A stretch of DNA of 24,626 nt from Monoraphidium neglectum (Eukaryota; Chlorophyta; Chlorophyceae; Sphaeropleales; Selenastraceae), in the NCBI RefSeq assembly GCF_000611645.1, contig NW_014013620.1, forward strand, positions 2,286 through 26,911, in the 5' to 3' direction. Positions 1-10,457 of this stretch are shown in pieces. Under the pieces are notes generated by a model that saw only the letters and a list, made by a program, of their open reading frames with translations, was not told where the DNA came from and searched no databases. Each line of letters begins with the position of its first letter. Positions within the stretch are counted from its first letter, which is position 1. Made by a program: the position numbers and the translations under genes.

Positions 1-76
1 CCCCGCCGCTCACCTTTTAACCCCCCAACCCCCCACGCCCCGCCAAGTGCCCGCCCCCTGTCCGGCCAGCGCCCAC

Positions 77-319
77 CTGTGTAGACGAGGTCCGTGTACT
101 TGAAGATGCTCTTGGCGGGCGCCACGGTGAGCACCAGTGCCGCCAGGTCCAGTATGAGCAGGCTGAAGAGCAGCGCCGTCACCAGGTAGCACACGACACA
201 GTAGGCCACAAAGATCAGGCCTGTGTGTATGTGTGTATGTGCGCGTGTGAGTGTGAGTGAGTGGGAGAAATAAAGAGAGAGTGTGTGTGTTGCACAAACA
301 TGCGCGCGCGCGTGCGCGT

Positions 320-393
<74 letters not shown>

Positions 394-2009
394 GCGCGTG
401 AGCACAAGCGCGAGCCGAGCCGAACATCACGCGTACTCTTAGAGATGCAAGGCGCACACAATCGCTCCCCAAGGAGCGCCTTGTCAACTTGACCGTCGCG
501 GCCACACCACTTGCGACATCAACAAGGCCGAGGCCAGGGTCTGATGCCGCGCCCCGGCGGACGTTGGGCCGCCCCCAGGCGCAATCGCCCAGGCGCACCC
601 ACCCGAAGCGGCGATGAGTACGTAGGCCACAAAGCCCACGCTGATGATGACGAGGCCCAGCAGGCCGTCAGGGATGGGCCGCAGGCTCTCAAAGGGGTTG
701 AGCGTCAGGATGAACCCGCACGCCTGCCCCGCGGCGGCCAGCCAGCCCTGGAGGAGGCGCGTGGCCGATAGAAGCGGGGGGATTGCTTATACTTGGGCTG
801 GGGCAGGGGGGCGGCGGGTGGTGTGAGGTGGACGGTGGGAGCTGCAGAGGGGCCAACCGCCCCGTGACCGCGGGCATTGCAGGCACGCGAACTCCATCTC
901 TCAGCTCCTGCTGCTGCTGACCGCTGCTGCCACGCCTGCTGCCCACGGCAGCCGCGTTGCAAAGCCGCAGCCGCCCCTTGAAGCGTCCTGCTTGCGCCGG
1001 CCCCGCCCACCTGCCGCACGATCAGCAGCAGCGACATCAGCACGTGGTGCGCCGACGCAGCTGCGGTGGCCACGCCCGCCGCGGCCGTGTGGTCGTGCAC
1101 AAACAGCTCCTGGGGGCGCAGCAGGGTTCGACGGGCGGCGACGTATGAGTGAAGGGCGTGGCGCGTCGCCTGAGGCCTGCTGTGCCCTTGGATCAAATCG
1201 ACGCAGGAGTAGTGCAGGCTGCGCCCCTGCTGCTGGTGCTTTGCCCCCTGCCCGCAGCCTCCGCCAAAAGCTGACGCGCCATCTGCATCCGCTGCAGCCG
1301 CCACGGCCGCCGCTGCACCAGCAGCACCAGCCACACTCAAAATCCGGCAGCGCACTGCGCCCGTGCCGACGGCCAACATCTCGACCCGCCGGCAAAAGCT
1401 GCGGCCGCCGGCCGCGCTTACCTTGAGCAGCAGCACGTCTGCCGCCAGGGCCCAGTAGAAGATCAGCAGCCGCATGAGATCCAGCAGGTAGAGCGCCACC
1501 TGGGAACGTCCGGGGGCCTGGCACGGTGTACCAGGGAGCGGCGGGGCGGCTCGGGGTGTCAGGTGCGGTGGTCAAATCAAGCCAGGCGAGCTCAACGCAG
1601 TCAGAGCACAGATGCGTGTGTGCGCTGTGGAGACACACTCCTGCTGCATAACTGAAGAATTGCGCAGGGTTGCAGACCACTCAGCGCATAAGCAGGCAGC
1701 GATTGCCCGGCGCGCAGTGATGTCCAGCGGCCATCGCCATGTCGTGCGCAGCGGCACGCGACGCACCGTCCATGCCTCGTCGCCCGGCTCGATGGAGGCC
1801 TCCACTCCAGTCCCATGAGACGCTGGGCCGCCCTCTGGTGCCCCTGTCTCGACGTCATGCTGTCCGTCACTGCCTGTGCCAGGCCCGCTTTCCGCAGCTG
1901 AGATGATCTCCTCCTCGCCATGAGCAGCGAGGAGAGGGATTCGCAGCTCCTCCACTTCCTGTATGTTGGGCCCGGCAGCGACGGGGTCGCGTGTGTGCAG
2001 CGTTCCCAT
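77..2009 (-). CDS. Unrecognised multi-pass membrane protein, 5' part of gene (partial at left edge)
   Basis: Five exons can be chained in phase on the minus strand: 2009-1767, 1499-1422, 1109-1011, 747-603 and 220-77. Each has a GT donor and an AG acceptor, and the coding sequence continues beyond the window. The first exon gives a hydrophilic, acidic N-terminus of about 81 residues. After it come hydrophobic segments typical of membrane helices: one around LLIFYWALAADVLLL, one around HHVLMSLLLIV, one around LLGLVIISVGFVAYVLIA, and one around LVTALLFSLLILDLAALVL, the last followed by the basic loop APAKSIFKY. About 236 residues are visible. The start is uncertain: an alternative 27-nt first exon at 2086-2060 (MDNASGPAQ) could splice over a 101-nt intron to an acceptor at 1959-1960, also in phase. 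I do not recognise the family. A channel, transporter or endomembrane protein is possible, but nothing visible decides this. The exon chain is fairly solid because phases match at four junctions; the function is unknown. Confidence 0.6.
301..388. repeat. Alternating purine-pyrimidine tract: CG-rich lead and (TG)n microsatellite
   Basis: Bases 301-326 are mixed CG/TG alternation. Bases 327-388 are an essentially uninterrupted TG dinucleotide run of about 31 units, flanked by less regular TG-rich sequence from about 221 to 405. The tract lies in the intron between the last two visible exons of the minus-strand membrane-protein gene, so the transcript carries CA repeats close to the 3' splice site. 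Such tracts are highly polymorphic, and runs of this composition can adopt Z-DNA. Open frames across it (Thr-His or Val-Cys repeats) are artefacts. Confidence 0.95.
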
Positions 2010-2086
2010 TCATCCACACACTCACACCACACTGCGCGGTGATCGGCGCCGCGACACACCTGCGCAGGACCTGAAGCATTATCCAT

Positions 2087-2776
2087 GCTATACAAAGGCC
2101 TGCAGAACAGCTGCCTCGCTGCGACGCCCTCTATGTTCTGGTGGACCCCTTCATGGTGAGCAGAGTACCGTACGTGCGTGCGCACGCTCTATTACAATGC
2201 AACGAATGCAGCAGTATCCCGTTATATGTATCAACATCAACACACGGAACCTTGTGTCAGTGCAGGTGTCGAGAGATCACCGAACGGGTGCCACCGGCTT
2301 CAAAGGTGCTGGACGCGTTTACATCGCCTCTTCTACCTACTCTTTTTTTTGCACACTACTCGCCGTTCAACGCCTAGTACTCGCACGGTGCGTCGCCGAG
2401 AGACCGTGGCCCCCGCGCCAGTTGCTGTTGGGCGTGCATGATCCTCCTGGCGCGTGCGAGCGTCGCGCTTGAGATCTTTGTGCTGCTGTTAGCTGCTAAC
2501 GTCGCAGCCGGGGCCGACTCTGCGCGATCCTGCCATTGTGCGATCCCACGGCCGGCGGACGGCGGGCATGGCCTATCGCCCTCTCAACCCTGCATTGTGC
2601 GATGTATGGCAGCTGAGTGCATCGGAGACTTGCCCGCACAGTGATCCTGCAGCAGATGCCCTCGCGCGCAAGTGCCGTGCCTGTGCACACCGCAGCTGCT
2701 GCAGCAGCTTGAGCTGTGCTCCCTTCCCCTCTGAAGCTACCCATGCTTTCCTTCTTTGCACAATGCAGCCGACAAA
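2087..2776. promoter_or_regulatory. Divergent intergenic region between membrane-protein gene and NDK gene
   Basis: This 690-bp stretch separates the start of the minus-strand membrane-protein gene from the plus-strand NDK start codon, so it should hold both promoters and both 5' untranslated regions. I see no convincing coding sequence. Two small sequence features stand out. One is a perfect palindrome with 6-bp arms at 2488-2500 (GTTAGC-T-GCTAAC). The other is an 11-bp direct repeat, CATTGTGCGAT, at 2534-2544 and 2593-2603. Either could be a protein-binding site, but this is only inference. No clear TATA box was identified. Confidence 0.4.
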
Positions 2777-4316
2777 ATGGCGACCGAGCAGTCTTACATC
2801 ATGATCAAGCCTGGTGAGGGTCAGGGCGTGGCATGCAACCAACATATGCCCTATGTCCAGGATCGCGGCCATGAGCAGTGAGCACTTGTATTCAAGGAAC
2901 AGTGCACCCCCAACCGCGTGGAGCATGCCAGCATCTGTTGCCCACTGATCAAACAGTCAGTGGCTGCCTCCTCATGCGCAGCGACCACTCACACCCACAC
3001 TCGCAGACGGCGTGCAGCGCGGCCTTGTGGGCGAGATCATCAAGCGCTTCGAGCAGCGCGGCTACACCCTCAGGGCCCTGAAGGTGTGCCGCCTCTCGGG
3101 CTCTCGGCCTTTGCTGCTGTCCGACCAGGCGAAGCGAGCGGGCCGGCTCAACCAGAGCCAGGCCTCTTTCACCCCCCCCCCTGCGGCACTGCGACTGATC
3201 ATACACCACGCTGTGGCGTGCCGCGGGCAAGCCGCTCGACATGTGCTCAGCTGTTCCTGCCTCTCGCAGTGGTCAATCCGACCTACATCAAGCATCGCTT
3301 GCCTGTCTCTGCTTCGACCGACGCCGCACCTCCGCCTTGGAGCACGCCGCCTCCTCCCTTCCCACACACTGAGCCTCTTGCACACATCCCCTCACTCTGC
3401 ACCCGCAGCTCCAGAGCGTGGAGCGCGCCCAGGCCGAGAAGCACTACGCCGACCTCTCCTCCAAGCCTTTCTTCCCGGCCCTGGTCGACTACATCATCAG
3501 CGGCCCCGTGGTGGCCATGGTCTGGGAGGGTAAGGGCGTCGTCGCCACCGGCCGCAAGATCATCGGCGCCACCAACCCCCTGGCTTCCGAGCCCGGCACC
3601 ATCCGCGGCGACTTCGCCATCGAGGTATGGGGCGGGGGGGGGGGATGGTGGGCCGTGGAACGGGGGCCGTTGCGTCGAACTGGCTCATGTAGGGGCCCGC
3701 TTTGGCAGGCCCCCAGGCGCGCATGTCTTGGAGGCAACGCGGCGCCCGAGGCCCACCTTCCGGGGCTGCGTCTGCCTGTGCGTTTCGGAGGCCGCAGCAG
3801 CAATGACGCACCTTGCTTGTCCTCGACGCCTGCTGCTGCCTCAGGTGGGGCGCAACGTGATCCACGGCTCCGACACCGTGGAGAACGCCCAGAAGGAGAT
3901 CGCCCTCTGGTTCGGCGGTGAGCGCGAGACAGGGGGCAGTGGAGGTTCAAAAAGGGGCCGCCTGCGCCAGGGGGAGGTGGAGGGCGCCGGCGCCAGGCTT
4001 AGCTGCTCACCTGCAGGGTTTGCGTCCGCGCTGCTGTGCTCTGGACATGGGGGGCGAGGAGGGGGGTTGCAGCGTGGAAACTGTTGCCAAGCCAGGTGTA
4101 TGCTGAGCAAACAGCAACATTTTGCGCAACAGCCGTCTTGTCATGCCTTGGGACATTCACTTTGCCACCGACCTTTAAAAGTGCTGCTCGCTTGACGAGA
4201 CATCACTGCAGCAACCTCACCATCCCTCTCGTGCGTCCGCCAACCCGCCGCCCGCGCGTCCCCCAGAGAGCCTTGTTGACTGGACCCCCGCCGCCAAGCC
4301 CTGGATCTACGAGTAG
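2777..4316 (+). CDS. Nucleoside diphosphate kinase, complete, five exons
   Basis: NDK transfers the terminal phosphate from ATP to other nucleoside diphosphates through a phosphohistidine intermediate, keeping NTP and dNTP pools balanced. Exons are 2777-2813, 3007-3083, 3409-3624, 3845-3917 and 4267-4316. All introns are GT-AG and phases match throughout, giving 150 aa, the usual length of a single-domain group I enzyme. The protein starts [18 protein letters not shown], holding the conserved lysine at residue 11 (IKPDGV). Exon 3 has the [11 protein letters not shown] and [17 protein letters not shown] blocks. Exon 4 has NVIHGSD, in which His117 is the catalytic histidine. The C-terminus is [14 protein letters not shown]. 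No targeting extension precedes the start, so a cytosolic form is likely. The ATG at 2777 is chosen because conserved family sequence begins directly after it. A TGTAA signal follows at 4402-4406. The family call is secure; the cytosolic location is inferred. Confidence 0.97.
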
Positions 4317-4401
4317 GGCGGCCGCATGAATTCTTATCCCCTTGAACCCCACTCGAAGATGCAAGGGCCCGGACCGCAGCTCCCTCGTGCTTGCTCGCCG
4401 C

Positions 4402-4406
4402 TGTAA
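4402..4406 (+). terminator. TGTAA poly(A) signal candidate for the NDK gene
   Basis: TGTAA is the usual polyadenylation signal of chlorophycean nuclear genes, in place of AATAAA. This copy lies 86 bp after the NDK stop codon on the same strand, a normal 3' untranslated distance. A five-base match is weak alone, but the position fits. Confidence 0.5.
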
Positions 4407-5006
4407 CAAACCGCGGCGCTGTATTCCAGTGGACTGGGCGGATGGGGTTTGCATTGAACGGGGCTGAGGGGCTCAATGCGGTTGGCTGCCCAGCCCAGGC
4501 GGTTGTCTGAGAGAGCACAGGCTGTTGGCACAGTAGCGGCCTTTCCTGTGACAATACAATTCTATCAAGCAACATCTGCACAGCTGCGCAAATGGGAGAC
4601 AGTTGGGCTGTGGTGCAGCCATTGAAATGGGATGGTCGGTGGTTGGCCAACTCACACTGTTTACCCAGCCTGCTTTGGCCCCGTCACATGTTATTCTGCC
4701 TGCAGACTATGTTGATGTTAAGTGCACCTGCAAGAGCACGTGACAAGTGCTGTGGTGCATCTCTGATGCGCGTAAAAGCGCGCCACACTCAGGTCTCGGA
4801 CCCGCGCATAGGCTATTGGTGCTCTCATCATCCCTTCACCATTTGGGCGAGAAGGCGGCGTCAGCACCTCGCCATTCCTAGGACGGGGTCTTCAACAACT
4901 CAGGTGAAGCTTCTACAGCGTCTGTGAGTGTCTGCGAGTGGGCATATTGTATGAAGTTGCGGTTTTGAGCTTCCGGCTACCTCCCAAGTCACCCCGCACC
5001 TGTTCC

Positions 5007-5090
5007 ATCATCGGGCAATTGGTGGCTGGTGCTTGCATCGTCCGACCAATCATCGGGCAATTGGTGGCTGGTGCTTGCATCGTCCGACCA
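5007..5090. repeat. Perfect 42-bp tandem duplication with CCAAT/ATTGG motifs
   Basis: Copies at 5007-5048 and 5049-5090 are identical over all 42 bases. Each copy contains the palindrome CAATTG inside CAATTGGTGG, which gives an ATTGG (reverse CCAAT). Each copy also ends in GACCA, so the junction with the following AT creates a forward CCAAT. The duplication lies 401-484 bp upstream of the AMT start codon. It may double a binding site for a CCAAT-binding (NF-Y type) factor. The duplication is seen directly; the regulatory role is inference. Confidence 0.9.
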
Positions 5091-5490
5091 ATGAGCAACC
5101 TTTTATTATTACTTTGTTTAGTACGTCCGCTGCCAAGTGTCATCCCGTGGTCCCCGTGCGATCAATGCGCCCCACATGAACCGCGTGCATTGATTTGGCG
5201 CCCCACTTGCACGTCACGAGCAGGTATTTCGTGGCAGCATTAGCCGGCAGGCCCTAAGTGCTGCACTGCGACGCAGCGCCGACGTTGCACCGGCCGTGGA
5301 CAGCACCGCCGTCCCGCACACGGATACAGCGAGGGCCGCTGAGCCTGCCGGGACAGCCAAGAGCAAGCCAGTCAGCAACGGTGCGGCTTGGCAACCCAAG
5401 CAGCCGCAGCCAGCAGGGCGCCGGCGCCGTGCCGCCCGCTGCTCGCAGCCTTGGTCTCCCCTCTCTCGTGCCCGCCAACCGCAGCACACC

Positions 5491-8400
5491 ATGCCGGCAG
5501 CGGCCACGCTCGCCTGCTCCCCAGACGACCTGTCGGCGGTTGCCAAGCTCGTGGGGGCCGCCGCGGCCGCCGATGTCTGCGCAGCGGTCGACGTCGCCGC
5601 CGCGGGTAGCCCGCTCGCCGCCGTGCTGCGCCATCTGACAGCCGCCAGCGCGGCCGCCAAGCCGGCCGCCGCCGCCGCGGCGGCCGAGCAGGCGCACAGC
5701 ACGGATGTCGTGTTCATCCTGTTTTCGGGCTACCTGGTGTTCCTGATGCAGGTTGGTCGGCTTTCGGCCGTCTGCGGCACACACCTATTGGTTCCGGCGG
5801 CATGCGCCACCCCACCCCTAGGCTTGCCTCGGTGCCACCCCTGCTACCCCAGCATCCCCGTCCACCACCCCCCTCTAGCCTTGCTGCGACCCCGCTCACT
5901 CCAGCGCTGCCCTTGACCTGCCCCTCTTCGCTGCCCCCATCCACACCTCTGTTGGCCACGTGGCCACGCGCATTTGCGTTCCAAACGCCATGACAAAACA
6001 CCAGGCCGGTTTTGCCTGGTGAGCGCGCGTCGTGCGAGAGCCGTGTGCGGGGGGCCGCGGGGCGCAGCGGGTGCCGCGTCATCAGCCAATTGACAGAGCG
6101 TAGAGCCGCGCCCACCGCCGCTACAACGCGAGCCGGCAGCCTTGGCACCCCTCAACACTCGTGTGAGGCTCTGAATGCTGGCTGCGTGCGTGACAGAGCG
6201 CACGCATGTGCTTGTGTCCAAGTGTGCAGTTGCGTGCGTGCGTGTGAGCCCCGACTCCTCACCCCTGCGTCTAACCCTCCGCCCCGATCCTAATCCTCCA
6301 CCATGGCTGACACCCGACCCAGCTTGTGCGCGGGCCACGTGCGCGTCAAGAATGCAGGCAACATCTTGATGAAGAACGTGGTGGACTGCTCCGTGGGCAC
6401 CCTGGCCTGGTACCTGCTTGGGTGGGTTTGAAGGGCAAGGCCATACTAGCCTAAGCGAGAGTTGGGGGCAAAGGGGGGGTCAGGGGCAGGTGGTCAGACA
6501 GGCACACGGCTGGGTTGCTGAGGAGGCTGCTTGTGAAACAAGCGGACCAGGCAGCCGCGACAGTGCGGCGTGATAGAGGATGGATCGATTTGCAGGGGTT
6601 TGGGCTGTCGATGAAGAGACAAGCACGAGCCGTTCAGAGGGAAACCTGTGGCGATGCAGCGCGCGCCGCGGCCCTGCCCGGCACGTGGAATGCGCTCGCG
6701 CCGGGCCGAGCCTGCAACACCAATGGTGCGTCGTCCCAGCCGCATGTCGCGGCCTCCACCTTGACCCCGCCACAACCAATCACGCCGCACCGTCATCCAG
6801 GAACGGCTTTGCGTTCGGGCAGTCGAACGGCCGTGCCAACCCCTTCATCGGCACCGGGAACTTCGCGCTGAACAGCGTCAGCTTCACCGGTGTTGACGGA
6901 GAGGGCTACCCCCAATTCTTTTTCCACTGTGAGGGCCGCGCTGTGCTTTTGGGGCCGCCCTTAGGGATCCAGCCTACGAAGACCGTTGAAGGGAAAGGGC
7001 AGCAAAGCCACTACTGGCTTTGCTGCCATGTGGTTGCAACGCCGCCTGTCACACTTGCAGCACTGAAGCCCATTGCAGCCAGACAACTCCTCCATCATGG
7101 CAACACTACCCCCTCAAGCGCCCTGCGTCCCGGGGGGGGGGGGGCTGTGTCGGCGGCGAGAGGACGTCTGCTGCACCAAGCTAGGGAACAACCGATCCCA
7201 AAGCCTCAGGCACGCCGCCGCTCATGCATGCCCCACCGCCCTCCCGCCGCGCGCGCCCTCGGAACGCACGCACCCTGGCGCAGGGGCGTTCTCTGCCGCG
7301 GCCACGACCATTGTGTCTGGTGCGGTGGCGGAGCGCATCTCATTCGGGACCTACATGCTGTACTCCTGCTTCATGAGCAGCCTGGTGGGTGACAATGAGT
7401 GACACCGGGTGACGCGCTGGCGACGCTCGGGTGACACTGGGCTAACGAGGCGTGCCACATCGGTCGTCCGTTTCATAATCACGTGCTTTGGTGATCAAGC
7501 AAACCCATTCACAAGCGGCACGGCCTTGACCCCATCTTGTGGAAGCACTGGCAGAAGAAGGCCGCGTGCATCCAAGCATAATGTACCTCTGGATCAACCG
7601 CGCACGCCACGGCACCCCACCCTCAGGTGTACCCCGTCGTCGCCCATTGGCTGTGGACGCAGTGGGGGTGGCTGTCGCCGCTGGCGGCGGCCCCGCTCTT
7701 TGGCAGCGGCGCCATCGACTTTGCGGGCGGCGTGGTCGTGCACACAGTCGGCGGCGCGGTGCGTGGGTCGCACGCGCTTGACTGGCGGGGGAACGGGAAG
7801 GGCGGGGCCAAGAGGGCTGTCGGCCAAAGCGCGTGCGGGACGTGTGTGAGGCAAGCTATGGATAGGAGCAGCCGCAGCACGCCTCAACCTGGGGCCAGCT
7901 GCACAACGAAATCCTGTGGCATCCGTTGGCAACCATATGTTTGGGCGTTGTGGTGTCCTGCTGGTATAAATCTGAAAGACGCTGCACTGTGGCCGGCATC
8001 CCATCAAAATTCTCCCGCCTTTATCTCCGCTCCCGGAGGGTGTACTCTTCACCCCTGTCACCCGCATCCCCTCTCGAGCCCATGCGGCCACAAGCCCCAA
8101 ACCCTACCAGCCTCGCCTTGCATGAGCTTAAATGACCCCAGCACCGGGCAGCCGCGGGACGCTGCATCTATCTGGACCCTAATCACAATCTCGCTGATTG
8201 TACAAGTCCCCCGCCACCACACACGCAGGCCTCCCTCATCGGCGTATACTTCTGTGGCCCCCGCGTCGGCCGCTTCGGCATCGACGGCTCCCCCTGCAGG
8301 GGCTACCGCGAGAACAACTCAAATCTCATTGTGCTGGGCACCTTCCTGCTCTGGTTCGGCTGGTACGGTGAGCCGCCACGACGCGTGGCCGCATCTCGGC

Positions 8401-9424
8401 CACCACAACTGCCCGAGCAACGCGCCCACGCATCGTGGGCCCGCACTTTGACGTGGGTCAGCGCAAGCTCGGCCTCCACAATGTGCGAGCGCGTGGCTCG
8501 GGCGCTCGGCGGCGGCTGCTCCGGGGCTTTGTGACCTGGCAAGCACCGGCCGTTGCTGGCCTTGCACGGTGAAAACGGGGACGCGGCCGCCGGGCCAAGG
8601 ACGTGTGGGCAGCACGCAGCGCAGCGCTGGAAACGTCACCAATACGACAGCAGCGGCGGCGGATGCCAGTCGCACGGCTGGCCTTGCAGCCGGTTGTCCC
8701 TCACTTTCCCCGCCGGCGGGTTACCGCCTGTCCTTGCGGCATGCAGGCTTCAACCCCGGGTCGGCCTTGGCGGTGTCCACCTACTCCACAGCCGCCCTGG
8801 TGGCGCGCACCGCCGTGACGACCACCATCGGGGCCGGCACGGGGGGGCTGAGCGCGATGCTGATCGTCTACGCCCTCACAAAGTGGGTGCGGCCGGCTCG
8901 CGGTGTGCCCCTGCGCTGTTTGCCATGAACCGCGCCCCATAAGCGTGTGGCAAGGGGTGTCGAGCAGCGCCGTGCGGAGAGTGGCTTCTTTGAGCACTCG
9001 GGTCTTGTGGTGTGCTCGTGTGCAGGAACCTGTTGACGATTCCTCGGACGCCCTAAATCCAATCCAATCGCGCGAATCGCCAACGCTTCCAATGTGTGGG
9101 GATCCGCCCGACCAGCACCCCTCCTGTTGAGTAAGCGGCGGCAGCCATCCCAGAGCGCTGCCCCCCCTCCCCAACCGCACGGCCGGCACATGCAGGAAGT
9201 ATGATGTCATGGCCCTTTGCAACGGCGTGCTGTGTGGCCTGGTAGCAGTCACCCCGGGGTGTGGCGTCATCGACCCGTGGGCGGCTGTCATCGTAGCTGT
9301 GCTGGCTGCGGGCACGTTCATCGCTGTGGACCATCTCATGCTCAAGTGAGATGAGAGTTGGTACACGCACACGGGCACGCGTGTGTGTACTTGTGTGCTT
9401 GTGATTGTTTGTGTGCGTGCTTGC

Positions 9425-9462
<38 letters not shown>

Positions 9463-10457
9463 GTGTACATGCGCAGTGTCGTGTGTTTGTTTTGGTGTGT
9501 GTATGTGTGTGTGTATTTGTGTGTGTGTGTGTGGGGGGGTTATGTGTGTGCGTTTGTGCTTGTGTGCAAGTGTGTGTTGATTACATTATGAGAGCATTCG
9601 GACAAAGACTGCGTGCCACAACACAGCTATACTCGTGCTTGCATCTGCACATACCCATGCACGCGCCTGGGGTGTGCGTTTCGGCCCATTTGCCTCTGTG
9701 AGTCCTCTCGGCATTCCACTCTCTGGTTCCCCTGGCTTCTGGTCCCCCCCCCCGGCCCCCTGGCCAGGCTGCGGCTGGACGATGTCGTGTCGGCCGTCCC
9801 AATGCACCTCGGCTGCGGCGCGCTGGGCACGCTGTGCGTGGGGTTCTTCGCCCGCCAGCAATACGTGGAAGAGGTCTACGGCGCCCCCGGCCCGGCAGGT
9901 GCGCGCGTTGCTGCCGGCTGCGCGCGCGGTTACTGCAGGAGGGAGCGTCCCTATATTGCGCGATGTCGCCTCGGCCAGTCGTGCTGCGTGGGGCCCTGGG
10001 TACGGACGGCGCGACGGGTGGCGGGGGCGGGGGGAGCAATCGTCTGGTGCAGCGCATGGTGAGGGACCCGGGGATTTGGCGGCCGCTGTTCGACGGGCAC
10101 AGCAGCTGGGAGAGCAGCTGGCGGCGCTCTTCTTAGGGCTCTTCCGCGCCTTGGCCGCCAACTGACCTTCCCCTGCCCGCCTCCTGTCCCCTGCCCCCCC
10201 CCCCAGTCGGCCGCCGCTGGGGCGTCTTCTTCGGCGGCGACGGCCGCCTGCTCGCCTGCCAGGTCGTCGCCCTGCTGTCTGCGCTGTGCTGGGTGTCCGC
10301 CCTGCTTGTACCCTACTTCTGGGTGGCCCGCAGGCTCAATGTCGTGAGGGTCCCGGTAGAGCAGGAGATATCAGGCCTTGACGCATCGAAATATGGTGTG
10401 CTGACGACCAACGAGCTGCCCACCAAGCCCCGAACTAAGCGCGCCGGGTACGTGTGA
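5491..10457 (+). CDS. Ammonium transporter, AMT1 type, complete, eleven exons including a 14-nt microexon
   Basis: A plasma-membrane (possibly plastid) channel-like transporter for ammonium uptake. Exons: 5491-5751, 6005-6018, 6323-6421, 6801-6928, 7284-7384, 7627-7758, 8229-8367, 8747-8882, 9196-9345, 9768-9898, 10207-10457. All introns are GT-AG and phases match, giving 513 aa. After an Ala-rich N-terminus of about 70 residues comes the first helix ([15 protein letters not shown]), continued by AGFA from the microexon and [11 protein letters not shown]. The block [17 protein letters not shown] and the Amt signature [13 protein letters not shown] follow. His240 and His400 (in [14 protein letters not shown]) match the paired pore histidines, and Asp232 the conserved aspartate 8 residues before the first. 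The cytoplasmic tail has [15 protein letters not shown], equivalent to the regulatory C-terminus of plant AMT1, with Ser491 where plants have the phosphorylated threonine. The ATG has no competing upstream ATG. Eight introns exceed 300 bp and hold nothing recognisable except the TG tract in intron 9. Confidence 0.95.
6005..6018 (+). other. 14-nt microexon of the ammonium transporter gene
   Basis: The first AMT exon ends after ...LVFLMQ in phase 0. The next obvious exon begins with a base that must complete a codon, and the conserved AGFA stretch between them would be missing. Bases 6005-6018 (GCCGGTTTTGCCTG) follow an AG at 6003-6004 and precede GTGAGC at 6019. They supply A-G-F-A plus two bases, which join the C at 6323 to make a Cys codon. 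Protein conservation and phase both support it. Confidence 0.85.
9361..9590. repeat. TG-rich microsatellite region in AMT intron 9
   Basis: This is an imperfect TG-dominated stretch with a pure run of about 16 units at 9426-9457, a second run around 9490-9530, and a short G run near 9533-9539. It sits inside the 422-bp intron between AMT exons 9 and 10. It has no coding value; frames reading Cys-Val repeats across it are artefacts. Confidence 0.95.

Larger units (their letters stand above)
4317..5490. other. Intergenic region: NDK 3' end and AMT upstream region
   Basis: There are 1,174 bp between the NDK stop codon and the ammonium-transporter start codon. The left part should be the NDK 3' untranslated region, with TGTAA at 4402-4406. 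The right part should be the AMT promoter and leader, including the tandem duplication at 5007-5090. The frame of the AMT first exon stays open upstream to about 5296 but contains no ATG there, so the transporter start is placed at 5491. No other gene was seen. Confidence 0.6.

Noticed and set aside
10..598. Open frames reading Thr-His or Cys-Val repeats around 10-598
   Set aside because: They are produced by the TG/CA microsatellite and cross clear splice sites of the minus-strand gene.
3270..3408. Possible extra NDK exon after the AG at about 3270
   Set aside because: Exon 2 joins exon 3 in phase and gives the uninterrupted conserved family sequence, so no exon is needed here.
2918..4195. 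425-residue plus-strand open frame
   Set aside because: It runs through NDK introns and reads NDK exons in the wrong frame; the spliced NDK model explains the region.
4913..5243. Short frames on both strands with a duplicated peptide
   Set aside because: The peptide duplication is only the translation of the 42-bp tandem repeat in noncoding DNA.
9400..9701. Cys/Val-rich frames in AMT intron 9
   Set aside because: They come from the TG microsatellite; exons 9 and 10 join in phase across it.
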